Positions 16,490-27,462 of a stretch of DNA of 64,000 nucleotides are shown here, one piece after another; the first letter of the stretch is position 1, and each line of letters starts with the position of its first letter. The stretch comes from Bradyrhizobium sp. CCBAU 53340. GTDB lineage: Bacteria; Pseudomonadota; Alphaproteobacteria; Rhizobiales; Xanthobacteraceae. The position numbers were made by a program, and so were the translations under genes. Location: contig NZ_CP030055.1 of assembly GCF_015291645.1 (NCBI RefSeq), positions 3,038,001-3,102,000 on the forward strand. Reading direction: 5' to 3'. The notes under the pieces were generated by a model. That model was not told the origin of the DNA, did no database searches, and worked only from the letters and a program-made list of their open reading frames with translations.

Positions 16490-16924
16490 CTAGTCGCGAT
16501 AACGGCAAAACTCGTCCCCGTTATCGTATTCGAAGCAGATCTTTACGCGACGATGGGGCCGATCGTCATCGTAGTAGCGCGAGTGACGATCCATATCTTC
16601 ATCATGCATCCGCTGATTTCGACCCATCGTGCGATGGTCCATATCTTCCATCATGCGTCCCATGTGTTGCTGGCGCATGCGGTCCATGCCCATGCGATCT
16701 TGCTCGCGCTGTTGCGTCGTCCAGTCCGGTTTAACGCGGGTATCTTCGGCGCTCTGACGGTCGCGCTCGCGAGCCTGGTCTGACTGTTGTGGCGTGCGCT
16801 CTGGCTGGACGGGAGTGGTTTGAGGCTGGTTATCCGGAGAGTTCTCCGATTGTTGTGCGACTGCGGCAGTGCAAGCGAGGCCGGACGACAGCAGCAGGAT
16901 CGTAACCAGAGCTGAAATGCGCAT
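16490..16924 (-). CDS. Secreted, charged hypothetical protein, 144 residues
   Basis: ATG 16924 follows GGGAGGATG. A typical signal peptide (MRISALVTILLLSSGLACTA, cleavage after AVAQ) precedes a Gln/Pro/Ser-rich linker and a Met/Arg/Asp/His-rich domain (DRMGMDRMRQQHMGRMMEDM and neighbours). The end is FEYDNGDEFCRYRD, with two Cys (KICFEY...EFCRY) that could pair. The His/Met-rich middle suggests metal binding in the periplasm, an inference from composition only. No known family. Confidence 0.65.
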   Translation of the reverse strand: MRISALVTILLLSSGLACTAAVAQQSENSPDNQPQTTPVQPERTPQQSDQARERDRQSAEDTRVKPDWTTQQREQDRMGMDRMRQQHMGRMMEDMDHRTMGRNQRMHDEDMDRHSRYYDDDRPHRRVKICFEYDNGDEFCRYRD

Positions 16925-17179
16925 TGTTCATCCTCCCATAAGGATGATGGTTCAACGGGGTGGATAGGCGTTTGGTTTCTATGGGAGTTTTGCAGGTCGA
17001 TGATTAGGAACGGGAGGGACAGCAATCCCGACCTAGTTTTCGATGAAGCATTGATACGAGGCCGAGCACCTCGTGCAGCTCACATTGCAGCTATCCGCTG
17101 GAGAACGGCGGCGCCGCGTGGCATCCGCAGGCGGTCGCGTTGTGGTGGGAACTGGGAGAGACGGGTGGCGACTGGTCCG

Positions 17180-17320
17180 TCAACGTCCAGCCGGATCGGG
17201 GCCATCACTGTGCTCGTTTCCACTGACGACAACTTTGCTTCGGTGTCGCTCTCGGGAGTTCAGCCAGAGCAGAGCGAGAGCAGCGACGAGAAAAAAGACT
17301 GTCAATAGGTCAAGGATCAC
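17180..17320 (-). CDS. Small single-TM protein coupled to the ligase tail, 46 residues
   Basis: GTG 17320 overlaps the TGA of the ligase C-terminal fragment and is preceded by GGAGG within that fragment. The product has one strong membrane helix (LLTVFFLVAALALLWL) followed by a basic NSRERHRS and a polar tail. The overlap suggests it was translationally coupled to the ligase gene when that was intact. No known function. Confidence 0.4.
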   Translation of the reverse strand: MILDLLTVFFLVAALALLWLNSRERHRSKVVVSGNEHSDGPDPAGR

Positions 17321-17429
17321 GCAAACGCCTCCATCACCCGCGTCATCGCCGGGTGCGTCCGGTTCTTCACCTTCATCCAGTGCCTCGATTGTCCCGCCTG
17401 ATAGGGCCGGTCGCGCCGCTTGCTGACGA
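17317..17429 (-). pseudogene. ATP-dependent DNA ligase, C-terminal remnant
   Basis: The last ~37 codons of a ligase: RIVSKRRDRPYQAGQSRHW, MKVKNRTHPAMTRVMEAFA. SKR followed by RHWMKVKN is motif V of LigD-like ATP-dependent ligases, where the Lys contacts ATP. Everything upstream is replaced at 17430 by a fumarylacetoacetase-family fragment running the other way. It lies on the wrong side of the N-terminal ligase piece (12040-12339) to be the rest of the same gene split by one insertion. Confidence 0.75.
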
Positions 17430-17804
17430 TACGCGCTTGGCCTCGACATGACGAGGCGCGATCTCCAGAGTGGAATGGCGTTTGAGAAAAAGCCATGGGA
17501 AATCGGCAAGAGTTTTGATCACTCAGCCGTGGTTGGTCCGATCCATCCGGTGACAAGCACCGGTCATCTGACCAAAGGCGCAATCTCACTCACGATCAAT
17601 GGCAAGATTCGGCAAGACTCCGATCTCGACAAGATGATCTGGTCTGTTGCCGAGCAGATAGCAAAACTGTCGGAAGCATTCGAGCTCAAAGCTGGTGATA
17701 TCATCTACTCCGGTACGCCGGAGAATGTCGGGCCCGTCGTTAAAGGCGATGTATTGCTGTGCAAGCTTGACGGTTTAACCGACATGTCGATCAAAATCGT
17801 TTAG
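17430..17804 (+). pseudogene. Fumarylacetoacetate hydrolase-family C-terminal remnant
   Basis: The open frame begins at the junction with YALGLDMTRRDLQ, continues KPWEIGKSFDHSAVVGPIHP and DKMIWSVAEQIAKLS, and ends with the signature GDIIYSGTPENVGPVVKGD and a normal C-terminus. It lacks the N-terminal ~100 residues, including the metal-binding ExE region, so it cannot be active. Intact relatives (~230 residues) hydrolyse acylpyruvates such as fumarylpyruvate. A TGA lies just upstream (17424), and no ribosome binding site precedes the internal ATG 17448. Confidence 0.78.
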
Positions 17805-18104
17805 GACGAAGATCAGCTCTATCGATGGTCGTCCCCACCTGCCGTGCGACTTTCGTCGCGCGGCGGGGCGCCTCGATTCACGTGCCAAACTTCTGTTTCT
17901 GGTCTGAGCTTGCACGAATCAGTGTCAGGTTGACAGCTGATTTCGGACGGAGTCGGACCTGTAGAGGCTAGGGGGGCACGCCCAAGTACAAATCACATCG
18001 GCCTTTCTTTTTCTATCAGCGCACGATTGCGGCAATCTAGCCAAACTGAAGTAAAGCGGGACGCGCTATCGGCTCGAACTAGTTGAGCAGCAAGAAGGTC
18101 CAGC
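17805..18104. other. Intergenic region with a TGTCA-GGT-TGACA dyad
   Basis: 300 bases without a gene. A 5-3-5 inverted repeat TGTCAGGTTGACA lies at 17933-17945 and could be an operator for the former transporter gene that begins at 18105. Nothing else is seen. Confidence 0.3.
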
Positions 18105-18383
18105 ATGCAAATCTCAGGAGCATGGCGTCACGTCGCGCGCGCATTTCTACCGTTTGCTGCTGGATACTTTCTTTCGCATCTGTTTCGATCGATCTACGCT
18201 TTGATCGCCAGTCGCCTCAGCTCAGATATGGGGCTTGGGTCTGCCGACCTCGGGTTGCTTACGTCAGTCTATTTCCTTGTTTTCGCGGCGGCTCAGATCC
18301 CCGTCGGCATATTGTTGGACCGCTTTGGTCCACGTCGGGTCCAGAGTGTTCTGCTCTTGGTCGCAGCACCGTGCGCTGCGTGA
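18105..18383 (+). pseudogene. MFS transporter N-terminal fragment, 92 residues
   Basis: ATG 18105 starts a typical MFS N-terminus with the first two to three helices and motif A: FLPFAAGYFLSHLFRSIYAL, DMGLGSADLGLLTSVYFLVF, AAQIPVGILLDRFGPRRVQS. After LLLVAAPCAA the frame stops, leaving out nine or more helices. The following bases to 18513 hold, in another frame, an unrelated scrap (LRERLVSETKDWSIMEMLKA) I cannot name. Non-functional. Confidence 0.75.
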
Positions 18384-18550
18384 GCGGCTGGTTTCGGAGA
18401 CCAAGGATTGGTCGATAATGGAAATGCTCAAAGCGAAGGAGGAGGTTCTGCGCAAGCCGCAGACTCCGATGTCGATCAAGAAATGCCCCGATGCTCCTTG
18501 GCGATCGGCTTAAGGCGTTAGATCCATTTCGAGGCGGATGAAGCCCCTCG

Positions 18551-18682
18551 CTAGACGGCCTCGGCCAGGTAGATCACGGTCCCGTCGGCGGAGGTAAACA
18601 CTCGGCGAACCTTGGCGACGGACGCGTTCAGGCCGATCTGCAGGTGCTTGGCGATATCGGCATCTGCGGTGCCGATCGTCAT
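18551..18682 (-). pseudogene. GntR/UTRA-domain regulator remnant, 43 residues
   Basis: MTIGTADADIAKHLQIGLNA, SVAKVRRVFTSADGTVIYLA, EAV and TAG. This is the second half of a UTRA effector domain: in the GntR regulator at 55207 the matching stretch is VIGAADLEMSALLDLPLNAP...LLSKGVYRGD. The DNA-binding part is gone, and the end is cut before the usual YRGD. Probably the regulator of the lost neighbouring genes. Confidence 0.6.
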
Positions 18683-18780
18683 ACGATTTCCTGCGCCAAA
18701 CCACGATGCACTGCGATTTTGTGCTCCTGACGGTAGCGATCGAGAGGCCTCGGCGCGAATTGCGTTCTGCGCACGGGTTT

Positions 18781-19698
18781 CTAAATGGCCGCGTCTGTCA
18801 CCCGCTCGCGCAGACGCGGGACCACGAAATCGACGAAGGCGCGCAGCTTCAGGGGCAACCGGCTCTGCGTGTCGTAGACGAGATGCACGGGGCGTGGCGC
18901 CGGTTCGAAGGATTCGAGGACGAGCTTCAGCCGGCCGCTGCGGACATGGTCGACGATCTGGTAGGACACCGCGCGTACCAGGCCCGCCCCAGAGAGCCCC
19001 GCGTCGATCGCGGCATCGATCGTGTTCACACTGAGACGCGAGCGGAATGAAGCAGTGATCTCGGCGCCTTCGGACTCAAAGTCCCAGGAGCTCAACACCG
19101 ACACGCTCTGAAACGAAATCACGCTGTGCCGCGCGAGGTCGTCGGGCGTCGAAGGTGTACCGTTCGCGGCGAGATAGTCGGGGCTTGCACAAATCACGTG
19201 TCGTACCGTGCCCAATCGCGTCGCGATCAGGCTCGAATCCGGTAGAGGACCGATGCGCAGCGCTACGTCGACCTGATCATCCAGGAAATGCGCGACCCGA
19301 TCGGTCATGACCAGTCCGACGGCAACGTCGGGGTAGGCGGCGAGGAAACGCGTCACTATCGGCAGCACATGCAACCGTCCGAACATGATCGGCGCGGTGA
19401 CGACCAGATCTCCCTTCGGCTCGGTGTATTCGCCCGCGGCCGCGCGCTCGGCTTCGGTCACCTGCTCCAGGATCGCCTTCGCGGCGCTCACATAGGAGCG
19501 GCCGGCTGGCGTCAACTCCAGCCCCTTTGCGGATCGGATCAGCAAGGTTGCGTTCAGGTATGCCTCGAGCTCGGCGACCTTGCGACTGACCGTCGCCAGC
19601 GGAAGCCGGAGGTCTCGGCTCGCCTTCGAGAGGCTGCCACTCTCCGCCGCCGCGAGCAGCACCGACATGGCTTCCAGGCGATCCAAGGGCCCTTCCAT
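18781..19698 (-). CDS. LysR-family transcriptional regulator
   Basis: 305 residues, normal length. The N-terminal winged helix-turn-helix (DRLEAMSVLLAAAESGSLSK, ASRDLRLPLATVSRKVAELE) is of the PtxR/DhcR-like branch with the LPLATVSRKV recognition helix. The effector domain follows from about residue 90. It is divergent from the hydrolase-azoreductase-MFS genes with 111 bases between, the usual arrangement for a LysR regulator acting on the neighbouring operon. GGGAGGAG lies 12 bases upstream of ATG 19698. Inducer unknown. Confidence 0.92.
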   Translation of the reverse strand: MEGPLDRLEAMSVLLAAAESGSLSKASRDLRLPLATVSRKVAELEAYLNATLLIRSAKGLELTPAGRSYVSAAKAILEQVTEAERAAAGEYTEPKGDLVVTAPIMFGRLHVLPIVTRFLAAYPDVAVGLVMTDRVAHFLDDQVDVALRIGPLPDSSLIATRLGTVRHVICASPDYLAANGTPSTPDDLARHSVISFQSVSVLSSWDFESEGAEITASFRSRLSVNTIDAAIDAGLSGAGLVRAVSYQIVDHVRSGRLKLVLESFEPAPRPVHLVYDTQSRLPLKLRAFVDFVVPRLRERVTDAAI

Positions 19699-19809
19699 AA
19701 AGCGAGAGGTCTCCTCCCAAACCTAGCGACTGCCGCAGAGTTTTGGAAGGGCATAAACGGTCGGTGGCGCCACACACCATCGCGGCGTCCGAACCGACGA
19801 GGAGAGACG

Positions 19810-20694
19810 ATGACCACGATCCGCGCCCACTACCGTAACGCCACCGTGAACGGCCGGAAGATCTTCTACCGCGAGGCCGGCGACCCTTCGGCTCCCACAA
19901 TCCTGCTGCTCCATGGCCTGCCGACCAGCAGTCAGATGTTCCGCGACCTGATGCCGCTACTCTCCGACCGCTTCCATCTGATTGCGCCTGACTACGTTGG
20001 CTTCGGCCATTCGGACGCGCCATCGCGGGATGCGTTCACCTACAGCTTCGACAACCTCGCGTCGCATGTCGCGGGCCTGATCGAGGCATTGAAGCTCGAG
20101 TCGTACATCCTCTACATGCAGGACTACGGCGGGCCCATCGGTTTCCGCCTGTTCACCCGAGCGCCCGAGCGGGTGAGGGGCTTCATCATCCAGAACGCCA
20201 ACGCCTACATCGAAGGCGTCGGAGACGCGCCGAAAAAAGTGCTGCTGCCGCTCTGGGAGAACCGCACGGCGGAAACGGAAAAGGCCGCGCGCGAGTTCGT
20301 CAGACTGGAAGGTACCAGATTTCAATGGCTGGTCGGGGCGAGCGATCCCGAAGCGATCAACCCCGACAACTGGATACTCGATCAGGCACTGCTCGATCGC
20401 TCGGGCACCCAGGACTACCAGGTCGATCTGCTCGAGAACTACAAGACCAACGTCGCGCTTTATCCTGAATGGCAGGCGGCCTTCCGCGCGCACCGGCCGA
20501 AGGCGCTGATCGTCTGGGGCAAGCACGACCCATTTTTCATCCCGCCGGGGGCGCGCGCCTACCTGAATGATCTGCCTGACGCAAAGCTGGTCTGGCTCGA
20601 TGCCGGCCACTTCGTGCTCGACGAAAACGCAGGGCAGGTCGCCGCCGAGATCAAGGCAGTCTTCGTTCCTGAAGCTGTTTCCGACGCCGCCTGA
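19810..20694 (+). CDS. Alpha/beta hydrolase, haloalkane dehalogenase/epoxide hydrolase type
   Basis: 294 residues from ATG 19810 (GGAGAG upstream). Motifs: oxyanion HGLPTS at ~35-40, nucleophile Asp 105 in QDYGGPIGF (dehalogenases have Asp in this DxGGP context, serine hydrolases do not), acid near WGKHDPFF, and catalytic His in DAGHFVLDE. It is cytoplasmic, with no signal peptide. The substrate is unknown: halogenated alkane, epoxide or a simple ester are possible. A paralogue with a signal peptide closes the same gene set at 23113. Controlled presumably by the divergent LysR. Confidence 0.85.
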   Translation: MTTIRAHYRNATVNGRKIFYREAGDPSAPTILLLHGLPTSSQMFRDLMPLLSDRFHLIAPDYVGFGHSDAPSRDAFTYSFDNLASHVAGLIEALKLESYILYMQDYGGPIGFRLFTRAPERVRGFIIQNANAYIEGVGDAPKKVLLPLWENRTAETEKAAREFVRLEGTRFQWLVGASDPEAINPDNWILDQALLDRSGTQDYQVDLLENYKTNVALYPEWQAAFRAHRPKALIVWGKHDPFFIPPGARAYLNDLPDAKLVWLDAGHFVLDENAGQVAAEIKAVFVPEAVSDAA

Positions 20695-20758
20695 GCGGCC
20701 CCGTGTCGACGTCGGTCGACCATCCGCGATCAAATCCCCTCCAATCAGAACCACGACC

Positions 20759-21388
20759 ATGAGCAAATTGCTGTACATCAAAGCTTCTCCGCGCGGCACC
20801 GCCTCCAAGAGCAGCGCCGTCGCCGATGTTTATGTCGCTGCGCTGCGCGAGCGGCGTCCAGGTCTTGTCGTCGACACGCTCGACCTCGCGCAGGAAAGAC
20901 TTCCCGACTTCGACGGTGACAAGGTCGCCGCGAAGATGGCTGTCATCGCGGGTCAAATCCACGAGGGCCGACAGAAGAACGCCTGGGACGAGATCACGGC
21001 AGTGGCGAACCGGTTCATCTCGGCGGACCTCTATCTCATCGCAGTCCCGATGTGGAATGGCGGGATCCCCTATCGCCTGAAGCAGTACATCGACGTGATT
21101 CATCAGCCTGGACTCCTGTGGGGCCTTGATCCCCAGGCGGGCTACTTCGGACTGCTGAAGAACAAGAAGGCGGTGCTGACACTGACGAGCGGCGCCTTCG
21201 GCCCATCGATGCCGTCTCCGGCCTTCGGCGTCGATCATCACTCGACCTATCTGCGGGACTGGCTGAACCAGGCCGGCGTCACCGAGATCGAAGAGATCCG
21301 CTTCCAACCAACTCTTCTCAACCCCGATCCTGAGGGCAGCTTCGAGGCCGCCGCGGCGGTCGCTCGGTTCCTTGCGGCTCGCGCCTGA
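20759..21388 (+). CDS. azoR: FMN-dependent NADH-azoreductase (AzoR-type quinone reductase)
   Basis: 209 residues from ATG 20759. The flavodoxin-like fold is clear: KLLYIKASPRGTASKSSAVA for phosphate binding, AVPMWNGGIPYRLKQYIDVI for FMN and the active site, and LTLTSGAFGPSMP. AzoR enzymes reduce quinones and azo compounds with NAD(P)H in two-electron steps, and protect from thiol stress. It lies 64 bases after the hydrolase gene and 18 before the MFS gene, so likely one operon for detoxification of an electrophile. Confidence 0.88.
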   Translation: MSKLLYIKASPRGTASKSSAVADVYVAALRERRPGLVVDTLDLAQERLPDFDGDKVAAKMAVIAGQIHEGRQKNAWDEITAVANRFISADLYLIAVPMWNGGIPYRLKQYIDVIHQPGLLWGLDPQAGYFGLLKNKKAVLTLTSGAFGPSMPSPAFGVDHHSTYLRDWLNQAGVTEIEEIRFQPTLLNPDPEGSFEAAAAVARFLAARA

Positions 21389-21406
21389 TAAACCGAAATC
21401 GGGAGA

Positions 21407-22594
21407 ATGATCATGGACCGCCGCCTTTTGGTATTGGCCATCGGAATGTTTGCGCTCGGCACCGACAGCTATGTCGTTGCCGGCGTGCTGCCGGAAATCA
21501 CGCGTGCTTTCGATGTGAGCATCGGAGCCGCAGGCCAAATGACGACTGTGTATTCGGTCGCCTTCGCCTTGCTCTCGCCGATCATTGCCGCGATCGCAGC
21601 GGCGATACCGCGCAAGCGCCTCCTTCTTTCAGGAGTAGCCATCTTCGTGCTCGCCAACCTGGCAACCGCGATGGCTCCGAGTTTCGGGATCGCGCTGTTG
21701 GCCCGAGCCTTCGCCGGCCTGGGCGCGGCGATGTTCTCGCCCACGGCCACGGGATCGGCCGCGATGCTCGTTCCTGCTGAGCGGCGAGGCTTTGCCCTTT
21801 CCGTCGTCGTCGCCGGGCTCACTCTGTCCACGGCGCTCGGCTCGCCGACCGGGGCCGTGATCGGCGGCCTCGGCGACTGGCGCTGGACCATGGCTTTCGT
21901 GGCCGCTCTCGGTACCGTTGCCGGCCTCGGCGTGTGGGTCTTCCTGACCGACGTGCCGCTGCCCCCGGCGGTCTCGTTGAGCAAGCGCCTCGCGCCCCTC
22001 GCTGATGTGCGTGTCGGATTGACGCTCGCGACAACTTTTCTTGGTCTGACCGGCATATTCACCGTCTATACGTACTTCGCCGTCGCTTTCGACCAAGCGA
22101 TCGACGGAAGCGCCGTCGTGCTCGGTGCGCTGCTTGTGCTGTGGGGCGCGGCTGGCACGTTCGCGAACCTTGGTTCCGGACGCCTGATCGACCGGATCGG
22201 CTCGCGCAAGGTGATCCTGACGATGTTGACTGTGCTCGCGATCGACAGCGCGCTGATGCCGTGGACCAGCAGAGAACTTTGGACCGCGGTGCCCGCGATC
22301 GCAATCTGGGGCGCCGCCGGTTGGGGGCTACTAGTGCCGCAGCAACATCGGCTGGTTGGTCTCGCTCCGTCGATCGCGCCGGTGCTTCTGGGCCTCAACA
22401 CGGCAGGCTCCTTCTTCGGGATCTCCGCGGCCGGCGTTGTCGGTGCTGTGGGAATCCAGGTGCTCGGCGCGCACAACCTCGGAATCATAGGAGCTGGGTT
22501 GGCTGTCATCGCACTGATCGTTGCCGAGTTCGCCACAACCCGCATCGCCACCGCCAATCTCTCGCGCTCAATAGAGCTTTCTCCCTCGACCTAA
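21407..22594 (+). CDS. MFS drug/metabolite exporter (DHA1 type)
   Basis: 395 residues with twelve membrane helices and DHA1 features: GTDSYVVAGVLPEITRAFDV in helix 1, PRKRLLLSGVAIFVLANLAT (motif A region) and the antiporter motif C-like GLTLSTALGSPTGAVIGG in helix 5. GGGAG stands only 2 bases before ATG 21407, so ATG 21413 (MDRRLLVLAI) may be the true start. It is probably an exporter, matching the detoxification character of its neighbours. Substrate unknown. Confidence 0.87.
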   Translation: MIMDRRLLVLAIGMFALGTDSYVVAGVLPEITRAFDVSIGAAGQMTTVYSVAFALLSPIIAAIAAAIPRKRLLLSGVAIFVLANLATAMAPSFGIALLARAFAGLGAAMFSPTATGSAAMLVPAERRGFALSVVVAGLTLSTALGSPTGAVIGGLGDWRWTMAFVAALGTVAGLGVWVFLTDVPLPPAVSLSKRLAPLADVRVGLTLATTFLGLTGIFTVYTYFAVAFDQAIDGSAVVLGALLVLWGAAGTFANLGSGRLIDRIGSRKVILTMLTVLAIDSALMPWTSRELWTAVPAIAIWGAAGWGLLVPQQHRLVGLAPSIAPVLLGLNTAGSFFGISAAGVVGAVGIQVLGAHNLGIIGAGLAVIALIVAEFATTRIATANLSRSIELSPST

Positions 22595-22629
22595 TCCACA
22601 TCGTCAACCAAAACATGGAGTAAGGATTC

Positions 22630-23064
22630 ATGAGTCAAGCAGTTCAAACAGTCCGGGCGTTTTACGACGCCGTTTCGCGGGTCGATGCAGCTACGGTTTT
22701 AAGCCTGTTACATCCCAATCTGCACTGGACCGAGGCCGAGGGATTTCCCTATTACAGCGGCACTTGGCGCCAACCGCAGGAAGTTCTCGATAAGCTGCTG
22801 GTCCCGCTGGTGCGCGACTGGGACAATTTCGCGGCCGTTGCTGACGACTTCATCGTCGAAGGGGATCGCGTCGTCAGCCTCGGAGCCTATTCCGGGGTCA
22901 ATAAGGCGACGGGCGGGGCTATGCGCGCACCGTTCGCCCACGTATGGCGCGTTGTTGACGGCAAACTCGCTCGCTTTGACATGTATACGGATACTCTGCT
23001 GATCGATCGAGCCATGCAACAGCGGCACGCCAGTAGCAGCGACGGCGCGCAGATCAGTTCGTAG
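22630..23064 (+). CDS. SnoaL-like / NTF2-fold protein
   Basis: 144 residues with the ketosteroid isomerase-related pattern: VQTVRAFYDAVSRVDAATVL, LLHPNLHWTEAEGFPYYSG, then DFIVEGDRVVSLGAYSG and FAHVWRVVDGKLARFDMYTD. These small cone-shaped proteins bind hydrophobic ligands, and some are isomerases or hydrolases such as limonene-epoxide hydrolase. No catalytic set can be assigned from sequence alone. AAGGA lies before the ATG, 35 bases after the MFS gene, in the same operon. Confidence 0.8.
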   Translation: MSQAVQTVRAFYDAVSRVDAATVLSLLHPNLHWTEAEGFPYYSGTWRQPQEVLDKLLVPLVRDWDNFAAVADDFIVEGDRVVSLGAYSGVNKATGGAMRAPFAHVWRVVDGKLARFDMYTDTLLIDRAMQQRHASSSDGAQISS

Positions 23065-23112
23065 CCACATGCCACCGATCGAATGAAAGCGAATCGGCGA
23101 GGAAGGATTAGG

Positions 23113-24057
23113 ATGATGAAAACTCTAGTTCTCGCGGCGGCTGCGGCCGCGTGGATCGTTGGCCATGCTGTGGAGGCCACTCCTATGGAATCTACATCTG
23201 CCACGACAACCTACCACCGCGTGACCGTTGATGGCGTCGGCATCTTCTACCGCGAGGCCGGTCCGAAAGATGCGCCAACGATCGTGCTGTTGCACGGGTT
23301 TCCGTCCTCCTCACGCGAGTTCGATACGCTCATTCCCTTGCTTGCCACCCGTTATCATCTGGTGGCACCGGACTTTCCGGGATTCGGTCAGAGCGAGGCC
23401 CCACCGCCATCGTCCTATGCATACACCTTCGACCATCTGGCGATGACGATGGATGACTTGCTCGATCAGCTCAAAATCAGCAAATGCGCCTTCTACCTTC
23501 ATGACTATGGCGGGCCCGTTGGTTTCCGCATGCTGCTGGCGCATCCGGAGCGGGTGCACGCTCTGATCATCCAGAATGCCAACGCCTATAAGGAAGGCCT
23601 GGGCGCCAAGTGGACCACCATCGCGCAGTATTGGGCCGATCCGAAGGCGCATCCTGACGTGTTCGACACGTTTGTATCGCGGGCCGCGACCGAACAGCGT
23701 CATACGCTTGGCACTTCGCATCCCGACCGTTACAACCCGGATACCTGGACCGACGAGTACGCCCACCTGTCGCGCGTCGGCCAACGCGAAATCCAGGAAG
23801 ATCTGCTCTACGACTACCGGACGAATGTCGCCTCATATCCTGCATGGCAAGCATGGTTGTGGGAGCATAAGCTGCCGACCTTGGTGGTCTGGGGACGGAA
23901 CGATCCCTCGTTCATCGCTCCCGGGGCAGAGGCATACAGGCGCGATCTGCCGGACGCTGAAATACATTTGCTCGACGCCGGCCATTTCGCGCTCGACGAG
24001 AAGAGCGATGAGATCGCGGATCTCGTTCTCGCGTTCCTCACCAAACACCCAATCTAA
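23113..24057 (+). CDS. Exported alpha/beta hydrolase, paralogue of the 19810 gene
   Basis: 314 residues from ATG 23113, preceded by AGGAAGGATTAGG. An in-frame start at 23083 would add ten basic residues. A signal peptide (MMKTLVLAAAAAAWIVGHAV, cleavage near VEA) sends it to the periplasm. The catalytic pattern equals the cytoplasmic paralogue: HGFPSSS, nucleophile Asp in LHDYGGPVGF, acid near WGRNDPSF, His in DAGHFALDE. Long shared stretches such as RVHALIIQNANAY versus RVRGFIIQNANAY show recent common origin. Dehalogenase/epoxide hydrolase type, substrate unknown. Confidence 0.85.
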   Translation: MMKTLVLAAAAAAWIVGHAVEATPMESTSATTTYHRVTVDGVGIFYREAGPKDAPTIVLLHGFPSSSREFDTLIPLLATRYHLVAPDFPGFGQSEAPPPSSYAYTFDHLAMTMDDLLDQLKISKCAFYLHDYGGPVGFRMLLAHPERVHALIIQNANAYKEGLGAKWTTIAQYWADPKAHPDVFDTFVSRAATEQRHTLGTSHPDRYNPDTWTDEYAHLSRVGQREIQEDLLYDYRTNVASYPAWQAWLWEHKLPTLVVWGRNDPSFIAPGAEAYRRDLPDAEIHLLDAGHFALDEKSDEIADLVLAFLTKHPI

Positions 24058-24558
24058 CAGCGCGCTACGTGCATTGCGCTGCTAGGTGCCGGGGATCCGG
24101 CAGCCGCGGAGAAGATGCACGTCGCTCGCTTTCGTGCGATCCGATCTTCCTGGTCTTCGAAACTCGTCTTTGAGAGCGTAAAGTGGGCTCGGTCAGTGGC
24201 CAAACAACTACCTCATGCCAAGGATTGGGTAAGATATCGTAGGTTCGGCAGGTGTGGGGAAAAGCGGTAGCGCTCCTCCGCTACCAATCCTGCGATTTTG
24301 TACGCCAAACGATTTTCCGCGATTGTGCTGCTGACGGCAGCGGTTGAAGCGGCTTGTTCGCCAATTGCAATAGCCTTGCCCCGTTTGATCGAAATTGTTG
24401 GTCGTCCAGCCGACGGGAAGGAGTAGCTCCGAGGCCGAACCAGATCAACAGGCGCCACGAGCGAGCCCAAACGGTCCGCATCTTGAAGGGGCGGACGCCG
24501 GCCAGTGCTAACGATTCGCCGAATTTCGCTCGATTGCTAGTCGTGGCGATCGGAGCCG
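24058..24558. other. Convergent gap with one unexplained minus-strand frame
   Basis: 501 bases between the hydrolase and the end of pobA. The minus strand at 24213-24470 reads SIKRGKAIAIGEQAASTAAV, SSTIAENRLAYKIAGLVAEE, RYRFSPHLPNLRYLTQSLA and TGA. It has natural protein composition but no clear start and no recognised family. It may be a remnant. No terminator hairpin was found after either gene. Confidence 0.3.
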
Positions 24559-27213
<2,655 letters not shown>

Positions 27214-27217
<4 letters not shown>

Positions 27218-27363
27218 AACTTCCCTCCCTGTTGTTTTGCATCGATGTGTCGGATCAAGTTGACGTTCGATAGGCCTTCGAAATGAGGACCGCCGAACAA
27301 GGGTCCGTTCGCGGGACAGCCGAAAATGGCGATCCCATGGCGCTGTTGCTGCTGATCTGACAT
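27214..27363 (-). CDS. 49-residue protein coupled to the aromatic acid transporter
   Basis: ATG 27363 is preceded by AGAAGGGAG. The product reads MSDQQQQRHGIAIFGCPANG, PLFGGPHFEGLSNVNLIRHI, DAKQQGGKL and its TGA overlaps the transporter's GTG. The transporter's ribosome binding site lies inside this gene, so it is translated as part of the operon. It is soluble, Gly- and Gln-rich, has one Cys in FGCPANG, and no membrane helix. I do not recognise it. It could be a remnant, a leader that sets transporter translation, or a small partner protein. Confidence 0.55.
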
Positions 27364-27442
27364 CCTGCGCTCCCTTCTGGACGAGCTTCCCCGTGCCCTC
27401 CCCGGCAATGGCGGAAGGGCGACGTCACTTCATTGGGGTTGA

Positions 27443-27462
27443 GATCGGGCTCGCGCCCGATC
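27443..27462 (-). terminator. Hairpin at the end of the benzaldehyde dehydrogenase gene
   Basis: Perfect 8-bp stem GATCGGGC (27443-27450) / GCCCGATC (27455-27462) with a TCGC tetraloop. It reaches into the stop codon of the dehydrogenase gene and is followed by a 79-base gap before the 49-residue gene. There is no T run. It probably reduces read-through or protects the 3' end of the upstream message within the operon. Confidence 0.5.

Noticed and set aside
12040..17429. One DNA ligase gene interrupted by a 5-kb insertion
   Set aside because: The C-terminal piece lies upstream of the N-terminal piece on the minus strand, the wrong order for a simple insertion.
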